Below are positions 12,403 through 24,970 of a stretch of 64,000 bases of DNA, in pieces. Below the pieces are notes generated by a model. That model was not told where the DNA came from. It saw nothing but the letters and a program-made list of their open reading frames with translations, and did not search any database. Source of the stretch: Cystobasidium ongulense (taxonomy: Eukaryota > Basidiomycota > Cystobasidiomycetes > Cystobasidiales > Cystobasidiaceae); the NCBI GenBank assembly GCA_022835595.1, contig BQUP01000002.1, forward strand, positions 2,900,534 to 2,964,533. The letters run 5' to 3'. The first letter of the stretch is position 1. Every line of letters starts with the position of its first letter. Made by a program: the position numbers and the translations under genes.

Positions 12403-14379
12403 ATGGCCATATCCGACTACTTGACGAACGTCTACACTCGCTTCACTACCTTCTCTCAAACTACTACATTCCGTTTCATAGCAGCAATAACAGCATCAAG
12501 TATTCTAACTTCAATTTCATTGCTCTCGTTTCAATCATTTCAACGTAGAACACATCGTAAAGCATTAAGAGATAGTGTAGAAGGTAGATTAGCTTTAAAA
12601 GAAGAAGAACGTCAACGTAGACTTGGTGGTGGTGTGGATGGAAGACCTAGTATTTCCAGAAGAACAACAATAGATGATAAAGATGAAGAATTAATTGATT
12701 ATTCTGATACTGCAAAAGCTCAACAACAACGTCGAGATCGTAATAATGGATATTCAACACCGCTTATTGATACTGTAGATGTGAATGATCCTAGAGTATA
12801 TGATGAAGAAATTATTAAAGAACAATTGGCTAGGAATATCGCTTTCTTAGGTGAAGAAGCGGTCGATAAGATTAGGAATTCTTTCGTAATCGTTGTGGGT
12901 ATTGGTGGTGTTGGAAGCGCAGCTGGTAAGCAGCCCCTTGATACGACTTAGTCGCGTCTACATAAGGTGTAGAATTCGCTGATGGTGGACTGTTTATTCA
13001 TCAGCTACTATGCTCGCTCGCTCTGGAGTCGGCAAGATCCGCATCATCGACTTTGATCAAGTTTCACTATCTTCATTAAATGTAAGGATACCTATATGAA
13101 GCTTCTTTCTAGAATCATACGTTCAAAAGAAGCATGCGAATGACTTACCTTGTTTGTATCTGTCGTTCCTAACAGAGACATTCAGTAGCTACTCTAGCCG
13201 ATGTAGGCACTTCAAAAGTCCAATGCTGCAAAACACATTTCAACCGTATATGTCCCTGGGTGCAAATCGAAGCTATTAACGAATTATTCTCAATAGAATC
13301 AGCAGATCGTTTACTTTCAGGATCGCCAGATTATATAATCGATTGCATAGATAATATAACTACAAAAGTTGATTTATTAGCTTATTGCAAGAAACGTGAT
13401 ATGAACATATTCTCCGCTATGGGTGCTGGTGGTAAATTTGATCCTACTAGAATTCAAATATCGGATATTAGTGAAACATTTGAAGATCCATTGGCTAGAG
13501 CTGTTAGGGTCAGATTGAAAAAAGTAGGGGTTGCAAGCGGAGTTCCGGTCGTCGTGAGTCAAGCCTTTCAGTTTTGCCCAAACTATCTCTTTGATCCTGA
13601 CAGCGCATAATACGCATGGCGTATCCTTTCGTTTGGTACAGTACTCGACGGAACGACCTTCAACTCTAGGCAAATTAATGCCTCTAGCAGAAGAAGAATT
13701 TCAAAAAGGAGCAGTACATGAGCTTTCAGCTCTCGAAGCTTTCAGAGTTCGTATATTACCAGTACTAGGACCTCTACCATGCATGTTTGGGCAAGCTGCG
13801 GCGGCGTATGTTACCGCTATGCTAGCTGGTAATGTGCCTATGCAGCCTTTGGCAGTAAAGTGAGCTTGAAGTTTCAGATGAAAGCTTGGCATGGTCCATG
13901 AGCCAACCACGCTGATTGATCTCTTCGCGACACTCCCTTAGGAATCGCACAAAAATATATCGTCGTCTGCACAATGACCTAGCCGCAAGAGAGGAACGAA
14001 TCACAGGTATCAAGTGAGTCATGCAGTAACTGTTTTCGTTAATGAAGGATGCTTGATACTGATTAAAATGTGTCGCAGTAAAATACCTCTTAGCGAAGAA
14101 GACTTTGCATTCATCTTCGAAGAACTCCATCGAGGTCGTTCAATTGTAGCGCCTACATTTGCAATTCCAGCACGAGCGAGCGCTTGCAGATGGAGAGCTG
14201 AAGAACCAATAACATTTGAAAACATAGTTGTATTTGAAAAGGAGGAAGCTATGAAACATGAAAAAGAAGTATTGCTGGGTGGCAAGAAACCTGAAGAAAT
14301 TTGGAATCAAGAAACTTGTCAACTTGTTGAAAGAAGACGACAACTTGCGAGAGAGAATGAAGATTTTAGATTGTTCTAG
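12403..14379 (+). CDS. TCD1: tRNA threonylcarbamoyladenosine dehydratase (TcdA/Tcd1-Tcd2 family)
   Basis: The enzyme uses ATP to convert t6A37 of tRNA to its cyclic form (ct6A); the yeast enzymes sit on the mitochondrial outer membrane. Six exons (12403-12925, 13005-13081, 13176-13553, 13642-13859, 13942-14013, 14079-14379) give 522 residues. A membrane-spanning segment at about 28-50 follows the N-terminus. The E1-like ThiF fold is shown by the nucleotide loop GIGGVGSAA (about 166-174), RSGVGKIRIIDFDQVSLSSLNRH, DYIIDCIDNITTK and FSAMGAGGKFDP. The C-terminal part (ILPVLGPLPCMFG, FEELHRGRS, WRAEEP) is typical for fungal Tcd proteins. Yeast has two paralogues and I cannot say which this matches better. 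The first 20 codons are C-ending, the rest strongly A/T-ending. Confidence 0.93.
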
Positions 14380-14570
14380 ATTCGCAAATCCCTCCCCTTC
14401 CTCCTATACACACACTCGGGCGTTAATAGGGCTGTCCCCTTGTCCTGCTTGTCCGGTGCTACCTCACACAGCCCGAGATGCTTTGGCTGAACAGAGCCCC
14501 TCAAGACCGCCTCTCTGGATGCACATAATCTCTCTGCTCTCTACAAACCAACTATAAGGATACAGCAAAC

Positions 14571-14980
14571 ATGAGCCAGAACTTCAATAGCATGAAAGCT
14601 ATGCTAGCGAGTGCCATTCCACCCCTACTCCACAGAGAAGAAAGGCGCCCTGCCTATGCCGACGCGGATCTCCGCCTACACGTGCAAGGTGAGTCAATCA
14701 TGCTAATAAGAATTGACTACGTTGCAATACTGACTCGTACTCACTTTGACCAGGTGCACCAGAGTTGACCTTCCCTATCCCGATAGAGGCACCAGCGACA
14801 GCTGGCAGATCAGTTAAATTGGTAGATTTCCTAATAAGATCTGATCTGAGGACTATCTCAATGCCCCCTGGCGTACATTCCTTACCTGCTTTCACAGCTG
14901 CTAAAGCTGCCGAACAGGCAGAGGAGAGGGAGTCTTCGGAGTGTGGTGATTCGGGAGTACCACATCTAGCACCGCTTTGA
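14571..14980 (+). CDS. small protein of unknown function
   Basis: Two exons (14571-14688, 14754-14980) joined by a consensus GTGAGT...CAG intron give 114 residues. The stretch around RLHVQGAPELTFPIP and SVKLVDFLIRSDLRTISMPPG has the balanced composition of a folded domain, followed by an Ala/Glu-rich helix. I recognise no family. The 3' end is uncertain: another open frame just downstream (stop near 15016) could be the true C-terminus if a small intron exists. It sits between the t6A dehydratase gene and the RING membrane protein, all on the plus strand. Confidence 0.5.
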
Positions 14981-15265
14981 ATGCGGTCTTGACGCGAGTG
15001 GCGCTAGGACAATAACGCGCCTTCAAGCCCTGTTCTGCCATCCGACGAGTTAGACACTTTGTATCAATCTCACAATTCAGAGTACAATGAAATGCAATTT
15101 CTTCTTCTTCTACATCTCCTTGATCGCGTGTCATGCCGATTGCCGCCTTTGAGGACCCTCGTTGCCGCTTCCTACAGTCATTCACTTTGCACATACCACG
15201 ATACAAAGCCAGACTGGACAGACCTTCCCGCAACACAGCGCACACTCGTGGGAGTGCTTCGTGCC

Positions 15266-17535
15266 ATGGCCGCTGTAGTCCGGTGGACGTGGGACAAGAC
15301 TCAGGCAGGATGGAGTGCTATCAGTGGCCGGATATTAGACCGAGCAGAGGCATTAGTCGCGATGTACGAGCAGGCGCACGAGCAGCCTAGAGCAGGAGGC
15401 ACACCTGGAGGAGGAGCAGGAGGAGTTACCATTGATTTTCCTGCATTCTGGTCATTCATCGGATCACGCTACACCGTCGCTCTTATCCTATGTACCGGTC
15501 TCGCGAACAGGATCATCGCAATCGTACCCCCGAATCTACAAATACCGTATAGAAGCTCGGCAAAGACAAGAGCACTCGTCAGATCACCTGCTATCCTACT
15601 GCTCGCGAGATCCTGCATACTCATTCTAGGCATGCTAGCCAAGTTATCTGGCGACCAAGGTGTACAAGCTTATTACTCGGTCAAGGCTGGGAATCTGCTC
15701 AGTCAAGAGTCGAGCCTAACTCACGCAAACGTACTGTGGTCCTGCTTCGTGGCAGCTTGTGTAGCAGTCGCCTGCGAGAGCTTCGTACGGGCTCTGGATA
15801 GAGAGTACGTTAGTGCTGGCCCGTGATCGCGTGATTATGGTCATGAACGATGATTCCTGATGACAAGGTGTGAATTTCCTTTTTGTTCCACAGTATCGCA
15901 GCAACAATACCTATCAATCTGTTCTCTCTCGCTCTGCTACTACACTACCACAGTCTACCCTCCCAAGATCCGCTAGTGCCACCGTCACGTCAAGTCTACA
16001 TTCTACTTCTCCTAACACTCCTAGAGATACTATGCCTCCACCTCGTCGCGATACCCGCATGGCGAGCACGGTTGCCAGTCACGGCTTTCTTCGCCGTCGT
16101 CAGTCGCGGAGCAATGCTTCATTTCTGGCTGAATTCAGGACCAGGAGCACATGCTTCCCTCATGCCTGCTATCCAGTCTCTCGGCAGAATACTACCTGAA
16201 GTTTTCTTCGCTGGTTCCAGTTTAATCTTCATCGTTCTTCGAGCATTAGTTCAACTTATTACCGAAGGTCGCCTTAACATGGACATCTTCGGTCATGCGT
16301 CCGCTCTACCGCATCGTGATGATGACTTCCTCGTCGCACTCATCAAATACGGTACAGCTACATTGGAAACTACCGCGATGAAAGGACTAAATAACGAAGT
16401 ATCCATGCTGTCGCATCCTGCAAGTACCTACGTTGAATTACATGCCGGCAGCTCATCAGCTTCATCCGCCGGCGCTCTCGGTACAGGCCAAGTTTTCGCC
16501 GCACATCCAGCATATGAACGTTCACAGAGATATATATCTGCAGATCCGTGGAACAACGAAGTCCGCCTAGTCAAGCCTGTCTCGGATGGTAGCAACGAAG
16601 TAGATCCACTCAGCAAGAATGCAAGTATGCGAAAGGAAATCTGGCGCTTCTGCAAAGCATTCTACCTGCTCTGGCAAATATACGTCATAGGCTACGTAGC
16701 GAGTAAGACTGGCGTCGGTAGGTTGGCCCAAGGAGATAGTAAGGTAGCTCGAGGATTGCGATGGGTTGGAGTATCTCCCGAGAGTGTCGAACAAGCGCTA
16801 CGACGACGTGAAGGACGACTGCATCGAAGTCAAGAAGCACAAGAGAAACAGAAGGTGGCTCTGGATGAAGATCAAGATGATCTCGACGATCCTGACTACA
16901 TGCCTGTCGATGGGCCTGATGCAGACGAGTCCGGCAGCGACGAAAGTGACTCCGAGTCCGATGATGAGGGGGATGTCACAAGGCAATTGATGCGTGCTGG
17001 ATCGCCGGCCAGCGGTAACCTTGTCGCTCGAGCCCTTTCGCCCTATAGTAGAGAATCTACACCTCTGGATTCACAACTCGAAGAGGTTAGATCACTCCTG
17101 AACGAACCCGAACAGCAAGAAATCCTGCCTGTTCTCATTGCACATTTGCAAGCCGAAGTAGGACAGCAAGGCAGCTCGCCCTTGACCCGGCGTCGATACC
17201 GAGCAATCACATTAGGTTCACCAAATGGCAGGATGGATCCAAATGACATGGCTCTCACATCTGCTATTGCCGCGCGAAGACAAGCTGCGTCCGGTGAAAA
17301 CGCACCACGATCTTCGGACGAACAATGGGATGATTCTACCTTTCGAGCTGCAAGCACGTGTGTCGTATGTTGTGCTGAGCAGAGAAGCATTGTACTATGG
17401 CCGTGCCGCTGTCTTGCATTGTGCAATGACTGCCGCGCGGAGCTTGCTGCTCGCAGCAATAGTCAGGGCGGATCGTCGATATGTCCTTGCTGCAGGACGG
17501 CAATTCAGGGATATTCCAGGATACTCATACCGTGA
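15266..17535 (+). CDS. multi-pass membrane RING finger protein, Asi1/Asi3-like
   Basis: Two exons (15266-15804, 15894-17535) give 726 residues. About seven or eight hydrophobic segments fill the first 300 residues and one more follows (FCKAFYLLWQIYVIGYVAS). A long acidic linker leads to a C-terminal RING (about residues 667-726): CVVC, then LWPCRCLALCNDCR, then CPCCR, with the closing block GYSRILIP. This RING type and its place at the extreme C-terminus resemble yeast Asi1 and Asi3, E3 ubiquitin ligases of the inner nuclear membrane, so a role in membrane or nuclear protein quality control is inferred. The start at 15266 has a good context (GTGCCATGG); an upstream in-frame ATG at 15092 would add 58 residues. 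Confidence 0.75.
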
Positions 17536-17775
17536 TATCCGATAAGCAGTGTACAGTATATGATTTATGTGTATATATCGTTGTTATATCAGATCAAGCA
17601 ATCAATTCTCGTATATCTGCCCTCTTCCTTGTTCTCGCAGCGATACACGCCACCACTTCTGGAGAAAAAAAACGTGATCGGACCTTGCATTGCCAGTATA
17701 GCTAACTCCAACTGCAGCAGCAACAGCAGCAGTCTTTCGGAGCCTTGTATATAGGCTTGTGGCCTCAAGTCGATA

Positions 17776-20700
17776 ATGACGTCCTCGCTAGCCGCACAGC
17801 TGGCTGATATTGGCACACTCGACCGTGAACGCCTCCAAGCTGCAACATCAAAATTTCGCCCATCATTCCTCTTTCCACCTCGGCAAGCCGCATCCTTGAG
17901 CAATGAAGAAATACACTCTCTGGCATACAATGGATATTTAGCTCTGCTGGCTCAAGACAGCCGTTTCGAACGCTTCGAAAATCCCATCTTTGGCGAGAAA
18001 GCAAAGTTGACGGACAGAACCATTCTAACGAAGGAGGAGAATGTAAAGCTGGATGCAGTCTTGAATAGTCTGCTAAGGCTTCTGGCAAGCAGATTCCTAC
18101 TGAAGAGTGCTGGAAAGGTGCTCGAGTGGCTCATTCGTCGCTTCAGGTGAGTCCTTCCGCTCCTGCAAAGAGGAAGCTTGTCCAAGCCGGCGACATGCTA
18201 ACACGAACCGCAGAATCAATGATTTCAATGTCGAAGAGTTGGTCCGCGTCATACTACCTTATCACGAGACACCCCAATTCGTACAAATGTTACAGATCAC
18301 CAAACTTGAGTGAGTTTGGTATTCGCTTACAACCGCCTTACAGCAATGAAATTGACCGCCTTCCCTGTCTTTATAGCGGACATGCAATGTTTCAAGCGTT
18401 CGAGGCTGTCAAGACTTCCTTGCAGCCTATGCCTCGGCATCATCTTCTCACAGCTCTGTCAAAGTCACACGACCTTTTCCGATTTATTGCAAATGCTGTC
18501 GAGCCTTACCGTAGTCAAGGATGCTTGTACAGCACTTTGACAGCCTTCTGGGCTGGTTCATTACTGGCTTACATCGAGAGAACAAAGTCGTTTCAGCCTC
18601 AAGATATGTCGATACTCTTACCAGTGATCATGCAAGGCATCAAGAGCGATAATCGAGACCTACGACTGGGCAGCTATATTATCTTGTCGCATCTAAGTGC
18701 TCGAACGGATCTATCACAAGAAACGGCCTCTCTGCTTGCTGAAACGCTTTTGGTCTCCATCAAAACTACTTCAGACATGGAAGAGCAGGAAGCGGCATTG
18801 ACAACGCTAGCAATTGTATGCGGACACCAAGATCCGCCTCTTGCGCCCTTCTCGGAAAAAGCTGCTTTACTACCATATCCCGTTCTCAACATGCTGGTTT
18901 CTCTGGCTCAGAAGAGCAATATCGCCGCTCTCCTTAGCCCTCTCTTGACTACACTCCTCAAAATTGCTCAAGAACAGCCAAGCCTCGCGGAAAAACTTCA
19001 CGACCTTGTAGCACCTCCGTCATGTCCGCTGCAGATTACAGAAGTGGCTACTAGGATAATCTTAGATAGTAGCGCAGCTCAAGGTGTCATCCCTCCGTCC
19101 TTTGCGAAGCTGTTGATATCTATCGAGCAACGACTGCCAGAGGATGTCTCTTTGCTATCTTTTGCTGCTAGCACAAAACATGGCCGCCTGGTGCATCTCT
19201 TGGAAAAGGTTAGAGCTCTATTCAATAAAGAAACTGGAGGTCAATCAGCTGACGTTTCACTTCCTTAGCTCGAAGACAAGAACGCAGCCACTGGCCGTTC
19301 ATCGATTCAGGGTCCACCCATCAAGCACCGCGACGCTGCCATCCGTGCTGCTCGGCTGGAGCAAGCCTTGAGGAACGACGTACAGGAGGACGGAACTGCT
19401 ATCCGCGAACAGCAATTGTCAGCAGCGCTACTTGAGGCGTTGTCAGATTCATCCCTCGAAGTTGCAACCGTATTATACGATGTCAAGAACAGATCCAAGC
19501 TTGCCAGTATCTGTGCCTCAGAAGCCGATGCGATTTTCCAGCGCTGTCTATCAGACTCTCCAAGCGGGGTTGACAGCAGCCTCGTGCTCATGCGAGCCGA
19601 CTTCCTGCTCACCACCTTTGCTGGTGTAGTGGGTGAAGTCTGGAGAATGCGGATCTTGACAGAATATCTGTGGCCCCATCTCCTGGCTACGAAACACTCC
19701 TTTAACAAAACGAACGGCATTTGGAACATCGTTGTGTCTCTAGACAAGAAAGCTTGGCCCGAATTTAAGGCAGCGCATAAATATATGATAGCAACGGAAG
19801 AAGACGCCACCGCATTCAATGACAACCTCGTAGATATGCTCAGCAAGGTCTCATACGCCGATCAAGCCATTGAGGCGCAGTTCACGAGTTTCCTGTCAGC
19901 AAGCGGTGCTCGCAACACTTCGGCACATGGGAAGGCTTCCATCTTGAGTCAGCTAGTCGTCCTTCGACTTCTGGCTGGAGGCGATCGCAAGTACGCTCAT
20001 GTCATACTTGACCACCTCCCGGTAGGGGCAGTTCTGGCAGCCGCTTCTTCGCTCTATGGTACATCAAAACTTTCCACAGTGCTAGCACGACGCGTGTGGT
20101 CGAAGCCCACAAGTCCCAAAACACAAAATGCGCTTGCGGGTGCTGTATTTGGCACAGCTATGCACGCTGTTGCGTCATCCAAGCCAAGTGCAGAATGGTC
20201 CTGGCTAGCAGCTTCTGCTGACCTTAGCGAAGAAACCAAGAAGCATCGAGCCTTGATCAACAGAGTCTACGAATTGTCGCACTGCGCCCAGCTTCCCAAC
20301 GAGTGCAGAAGAGCCGTCGTTGATGCCCTGCTAACAATACAACTCAGCACGGACGCGTTGGCGTTCCTAGCAGGAATCTATACAAGCGGAGCAGAAGGAA
20401 TACGCTTGATCGCTTTGAAGGATACAGCAACGTTTGTCAAACAGCACAACAATCTGGACTACCAAGTTCTCCTCCCCTCATTAGTACACGTTCTTGCAGG
20501 AGGCAAACGCGCAACCTGTCAGGAAGCTGTGCGCGTGCTGCGCGCCATGCAAGGTGCCGTGACCGACGGGAGGTCTGAGGGGTCATATGGATTAGATGCC
20601 TTTTATGGAGAATCCTCAGGTGTGTCTCATCGCGAGGAGTTACTGCATTACCTCCTTCTGACTTTACTTTACAGGAAAAGCCAAGTACTTGGACAAACTT

Positions 20701-23700
20701 CAATATTCTTCTCTCCTGCAGGCGATCGTTGGCGACGAAGCGTCCCTCCTGGTTGATGGCAATTACATACAACAGGTCTTTGTCAATGCATTAGAAGCAA
20801 AGGACACTGACGAAAAGCGTCTCACTAGACAAGCCCTTGTTGGCTTCTTCGTCTCGCACGCTGTAGCATGGCGCAGTATTCCAGCTAGATCGGTTCTGCT
20901 CTCAAGCATTCAGCGTATTGCGGACGACAAGAGGTCGGCACTCCTTCAGCCTCTCTTGACTGAGAGCAGTGAAATGGGTCAAAGTCTCTCTTCAGACGAT
21001 GTTGTGCAAGACCGACATTACTGGAAGCTGGTACTCAAAGGCTACAAAGCCCGAAGTGTTACCGACGAAGTCTTCCAAACTATCGCAAATATTGCCAAAG
21101 GCACCAAGAGCGATGCATTGGCCATCAGCCTGCGGGACGAGTTGCGAAATGCTGTCCAGAGCTGGGTTTTGCTCGCCGCGACCTCAGAGCAACGCATTGA
21201 GCTTTTTACAACCGTTTCGGCCTTAGTCCAAGACAACACAAATGTGGGCTCAATGTGTTGACTGCATTGCATTCCGTGAACGCTGACACGTGATTTCAGG
21301 GCGAGATTGTGCAAAACCTCGAGGTTTTGCGTTCCTGCTTACGGTATGCCGAGGTACTGCAGGCTGCAGTGGCTGGCGTTAGAGAAGCGTTGGCAAACAG
21401 GATCAATGATGGTCCATCCGCTAAGAAGGCGAGATCCGGCATAGCTGGAGCTCGAGACCTGGTCTTGACACGTTTGGGTTTGATCCTTGAAAATGCAGAA
21501 ATCAACTCTGCCACGGCATCTCCAGAGCTCCTGGCTAGTTTCTTGAGTCTCCTCGCAGCCCTCGTGGACGTCGTTTCATCTCAAAATGATGTGGACTATT
21601 ACATTCAGCTCACTACAACGAGAGCGTCGGAAGTTGCAGCCAGTCTACCGGTGAGTCTCAACATATCCTGGCGCTATCTTCGATGTCTGACCCTTTTAGC
21701 AGGCAAGCGAGGATGACATCGACCTTCGTGTCGGACCAGTCTTGGAAACAATACGCAGTAAGTACAGACGGTACTCGTTGCTCGGGCCGGCACTGATTAC
21801 AGACTTATAGTCTCGAGCAATCCTGCTACTTCAAATGCCGCCTTGAACCTGATGGCCGATCTAGCCAGGCTTGCACCCGCTCAAGTAGCGCAAAACGTCA
21901 TGCCCATCTTCACATTCATGGGTACGAACGTATTGCAACGGGACGACGCCCAAAGCACGCGTGTCGTTGACAAGGTATGATTCTAGTGTCGTGATTCTGT
22001 AACATCTGCTAAGTATGTCCCGTATGTCCACAGACTATACGTACAATCGTGCCCGCACTTGTCAAACAGCGTCGCCAACGCTCTTTATCTACAGAGCAAT
22101 TGGTCTCGGACATGGAAGAAGTCCTTCGTGTCTTTGTGGACGCAGCTACACATGTACCCCGTCATCGTCGGCTACAGTAAGCAGTTATGCATTATGGATG
22201 TAACGCGGCAGCCCAATCCGATACTGACTTTACTCGACATTTAGTTTGTTTATACGCTTCGTCGAAATCCTTGGTCCTCTCGACTTCTTGGCACCTGTAT
22301 GCACGTTGATGGTTGACAAGATAGCTCTGAAATACGTCAAAACCCGTGAGGTATCCTTGCTGGCTCTGCCCCTTGGTGTTTATCAATACTTCGCGGGCGA
22401 CCTACAGCTTACGGTAAGTCTGCCGGTGCGTTACGGATTGGATCACGTTGCTAATCCCCAATCTCTAGGCTATCTATCAACAATTGGTCGACCTACACAA
22501 GAAAGTTGATTCGCTCAACTTGGACGCAGCAGAAGAGTCCGTATCTAGTAGGCACAGCAGTCCTGTCACACCAGCCGAAAGCCCGATGCTGCCCGTGAAA
22601 TCTTCTCGCCGAACTGTACTCGCACTTCTGTATTTCCTACAAGAAGTGGTGTCAAGCAAGAAACTCTCGGCAGAGCTTCAAAAAGGACGGAACTCGATGG
22701 ATGCGGAAGCTGCGATTGTGCCTCAATTTGCCGAAATCACGAATGCCTGCATTCAACTTATGAGTATCAAAGCTCAGAAGTTGTCACAAACAGACCTTGC
22801 ACAGTTATCTACCGGCAGCCAATCCCTCGTAAAGACCCTTTCCCGAGTAATGAGCACGGCTGAGTCCGCCAAGATCCTCACCATACTCGTTGGCCACGCA
22901 TCGGATGAGGTAAGGCTACGATGAACCCGTCTGTAGACATGACTTCCAGGCTGACTTGTCTTTTATTGTCGCAGGTATCGGATCTGGGTATCGATATGCT
23001 TGTCGGACGTCTGTCATATGTCAAGAACAACCATCGACAACTTCTCAGTCCTGCAATCTCATCCGCTCTATTATCTCTCTCGAACGTCTTAGTGAAAACG
23101 GATAGCAAGGCGAAGCGCCTTCACGCGATCTTGCGAATCAGGGCTATTGCCGCTTATTGTTCTGATGAAGAAGCATCACAATTATATCATGCTCTTGTGT
23201 CAGTGCTCAGCCAGGCGGAGAAGAGTACAAGCACGACTTTCAACCAACAGGCCTTAACATTCGTGACCGAAGCAGTGTAAGCAACTCCCGGTCATTTCTT
23301 GCGACTATTCGAGCACACAGGCTAAAGTAATTTGCGCAGACCACTCCTTGGCGGAAGGATCATTCCTGCAGTCCACCGCTTGTTGACCCTTGTCAACTCT
23401 CTCATCCGCCAGCATCTTGTGAATGCTACCGTTGCGGCCAGTCGCAACATTGCCACAACAGGCTTCTCTGTGCTCGAAGCCCTGCTGCAGTGCACGCCGA
23501 CCTTCGTTGCGAAAGAGATAAGGACAGTCCTCGATCTATGTGTAAGCGTGGAGTCCAGTGCAGCTGGCGATTCCGAGGCAATTGGCGTCATCAAAGCCGG
23601 CACAAGCAAAGTGATATCAGCCTGCACAAAGAAGCTCCCCGTACAGTCCCTCTATCAGGCTTTACAAGAGCTATACAGTCAAAAAATGACGACGGCAAGC

Positions 23701-24800
23701 GCAGACGTATCAGGTGTGATTACTATTCTGGCGCAAACCATTCGGCAGACGAGCACACGAACGATTGCAGAAATCCACAAATCACTCTTCGCTCAGCTGC
23801 TATCCATATTCGACACTCGCTCGATTATCGATGCCGAATCCAAGGTAAGTTTGTACTGGTGCCTGAATCTTCGTCGCGCGCTGACGTAGTCTGTATCGAA
23901 GACTGTGGACGATATCGAGAAAGCAGCGGTTGGCGCCTTCATGCAGCTGGTACTCAAACTCAACGAGGCAACCTTCCGACCCTTGTTCATGAGGCTCGTA
24001 GATTGGACAACGCCTGGAGATTCGGAGAATTCAGCAGTATTAGAAGCTGCCCGGCAACTCATATTCTTCAAAGTCTTGGACAGATTACTGCTTCAGTTGA
24101 AGGTGAGTCTTGCATTGTGTGCAAAAGCTTGCGACCCTGCTCCCTCTAACATGTCACATCTCAGGGCATCGCCATGCCATACTACAGCCTGGCTCTGGAT
24201 ACTACGATACACATATTAACGAGCAACCCAGACGAAAAACTTTGGTCATTAGTGTTATCGTCACTGCGCCGAGCACTCGAAGCGGATGCTGCTTGTAAGT
24301 CGGGTCTACGTGCCTTTGTCGGTGTCCCGAGCTGACTCAGTGGCGAATCTCTAGCGTTCTGGACTGAAGCGCGAATGTCAAAGCTCGTGCTACCGCTTGC
24401 AGAGCAGGGTCGTAGATCATCTTTGGATCGCCCGGCTAGCATCGAAGCCTATAAAGCCACCATCAAGTCCTTTGCGAATGCTGCTACACCGCACTTCAAC
24501 GTCCTCCAAAGCCTGCACCAGGCTCTACTACGCCTTGCAACAGAAGACAGCCAGCGCATACAGCTTATGTCGATCCGCGCTCTCCAGGCTATGTGGGATT
24601 CAGAGGCGCAACCTGAGCTCATTGCTTTCAAGCCAGAGAGTATGCCTACGATTGCAGAACTGCTTGAAGCTGGAGGACAAGTAGAGCAAGAGACTAAAGT
24701 CCTTCTGGCTACGATGGCCGAGGGAGAGGAAGATGCCGAGATGGCCCTTGATGATGAGGAGGAAAGCGATGATGAAGAGGATGGCGACGATGACAATTAG
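17776..24800 (+). CDS. UTP10: U3 snoRNP / SSU processome component Utp10 (HEATR1)
   Basis: Utp10 is a very large HEAT-repeat scaffold of the t-UTP subcomplex, needed for 18S rRNA processing and RNA polymerase I transcription in the nucleolus. The N-terminus (MTSSLAAQLADIG, FLFPPRQAA, KVLEWLIRRFR, LPYHETPQF) is typical of the family, as are the alpha-helical repeats and the acidic C-terminal tail after the BP28CT-like region. Sixteen exons close in frame: 17776-18146, 18214-18309, 18377-19208, 19269-20619, 20675-21243, 21300-21650, 21700-21757, 21811-21974, 22034-22176, 22245-22413, 22469-22909, 22975-23276, 23340-23844, 23890-24102, 24165-24294, 24355-24800, about 2046 residues, in the family range. 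Exon 7 could begin three bases later. It is convergent with SET2 at 170 bp. Confidence 0.95.
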
Positions 24801-24970
24801 GCTGTCCCCTTTATTCTGTACGTTCTTTTGCTTTGCAATACAATCAACAGCACAGTTCTCGAAAGGCTAGGCAGGAAAAGAATGCAGTCCCTAGAAATTG
24901 TCAACACCTGTTTATTCACACTGACAACACTACGAAAGCTTATGTACGCTATTATGAGCTTTTAACTCGA

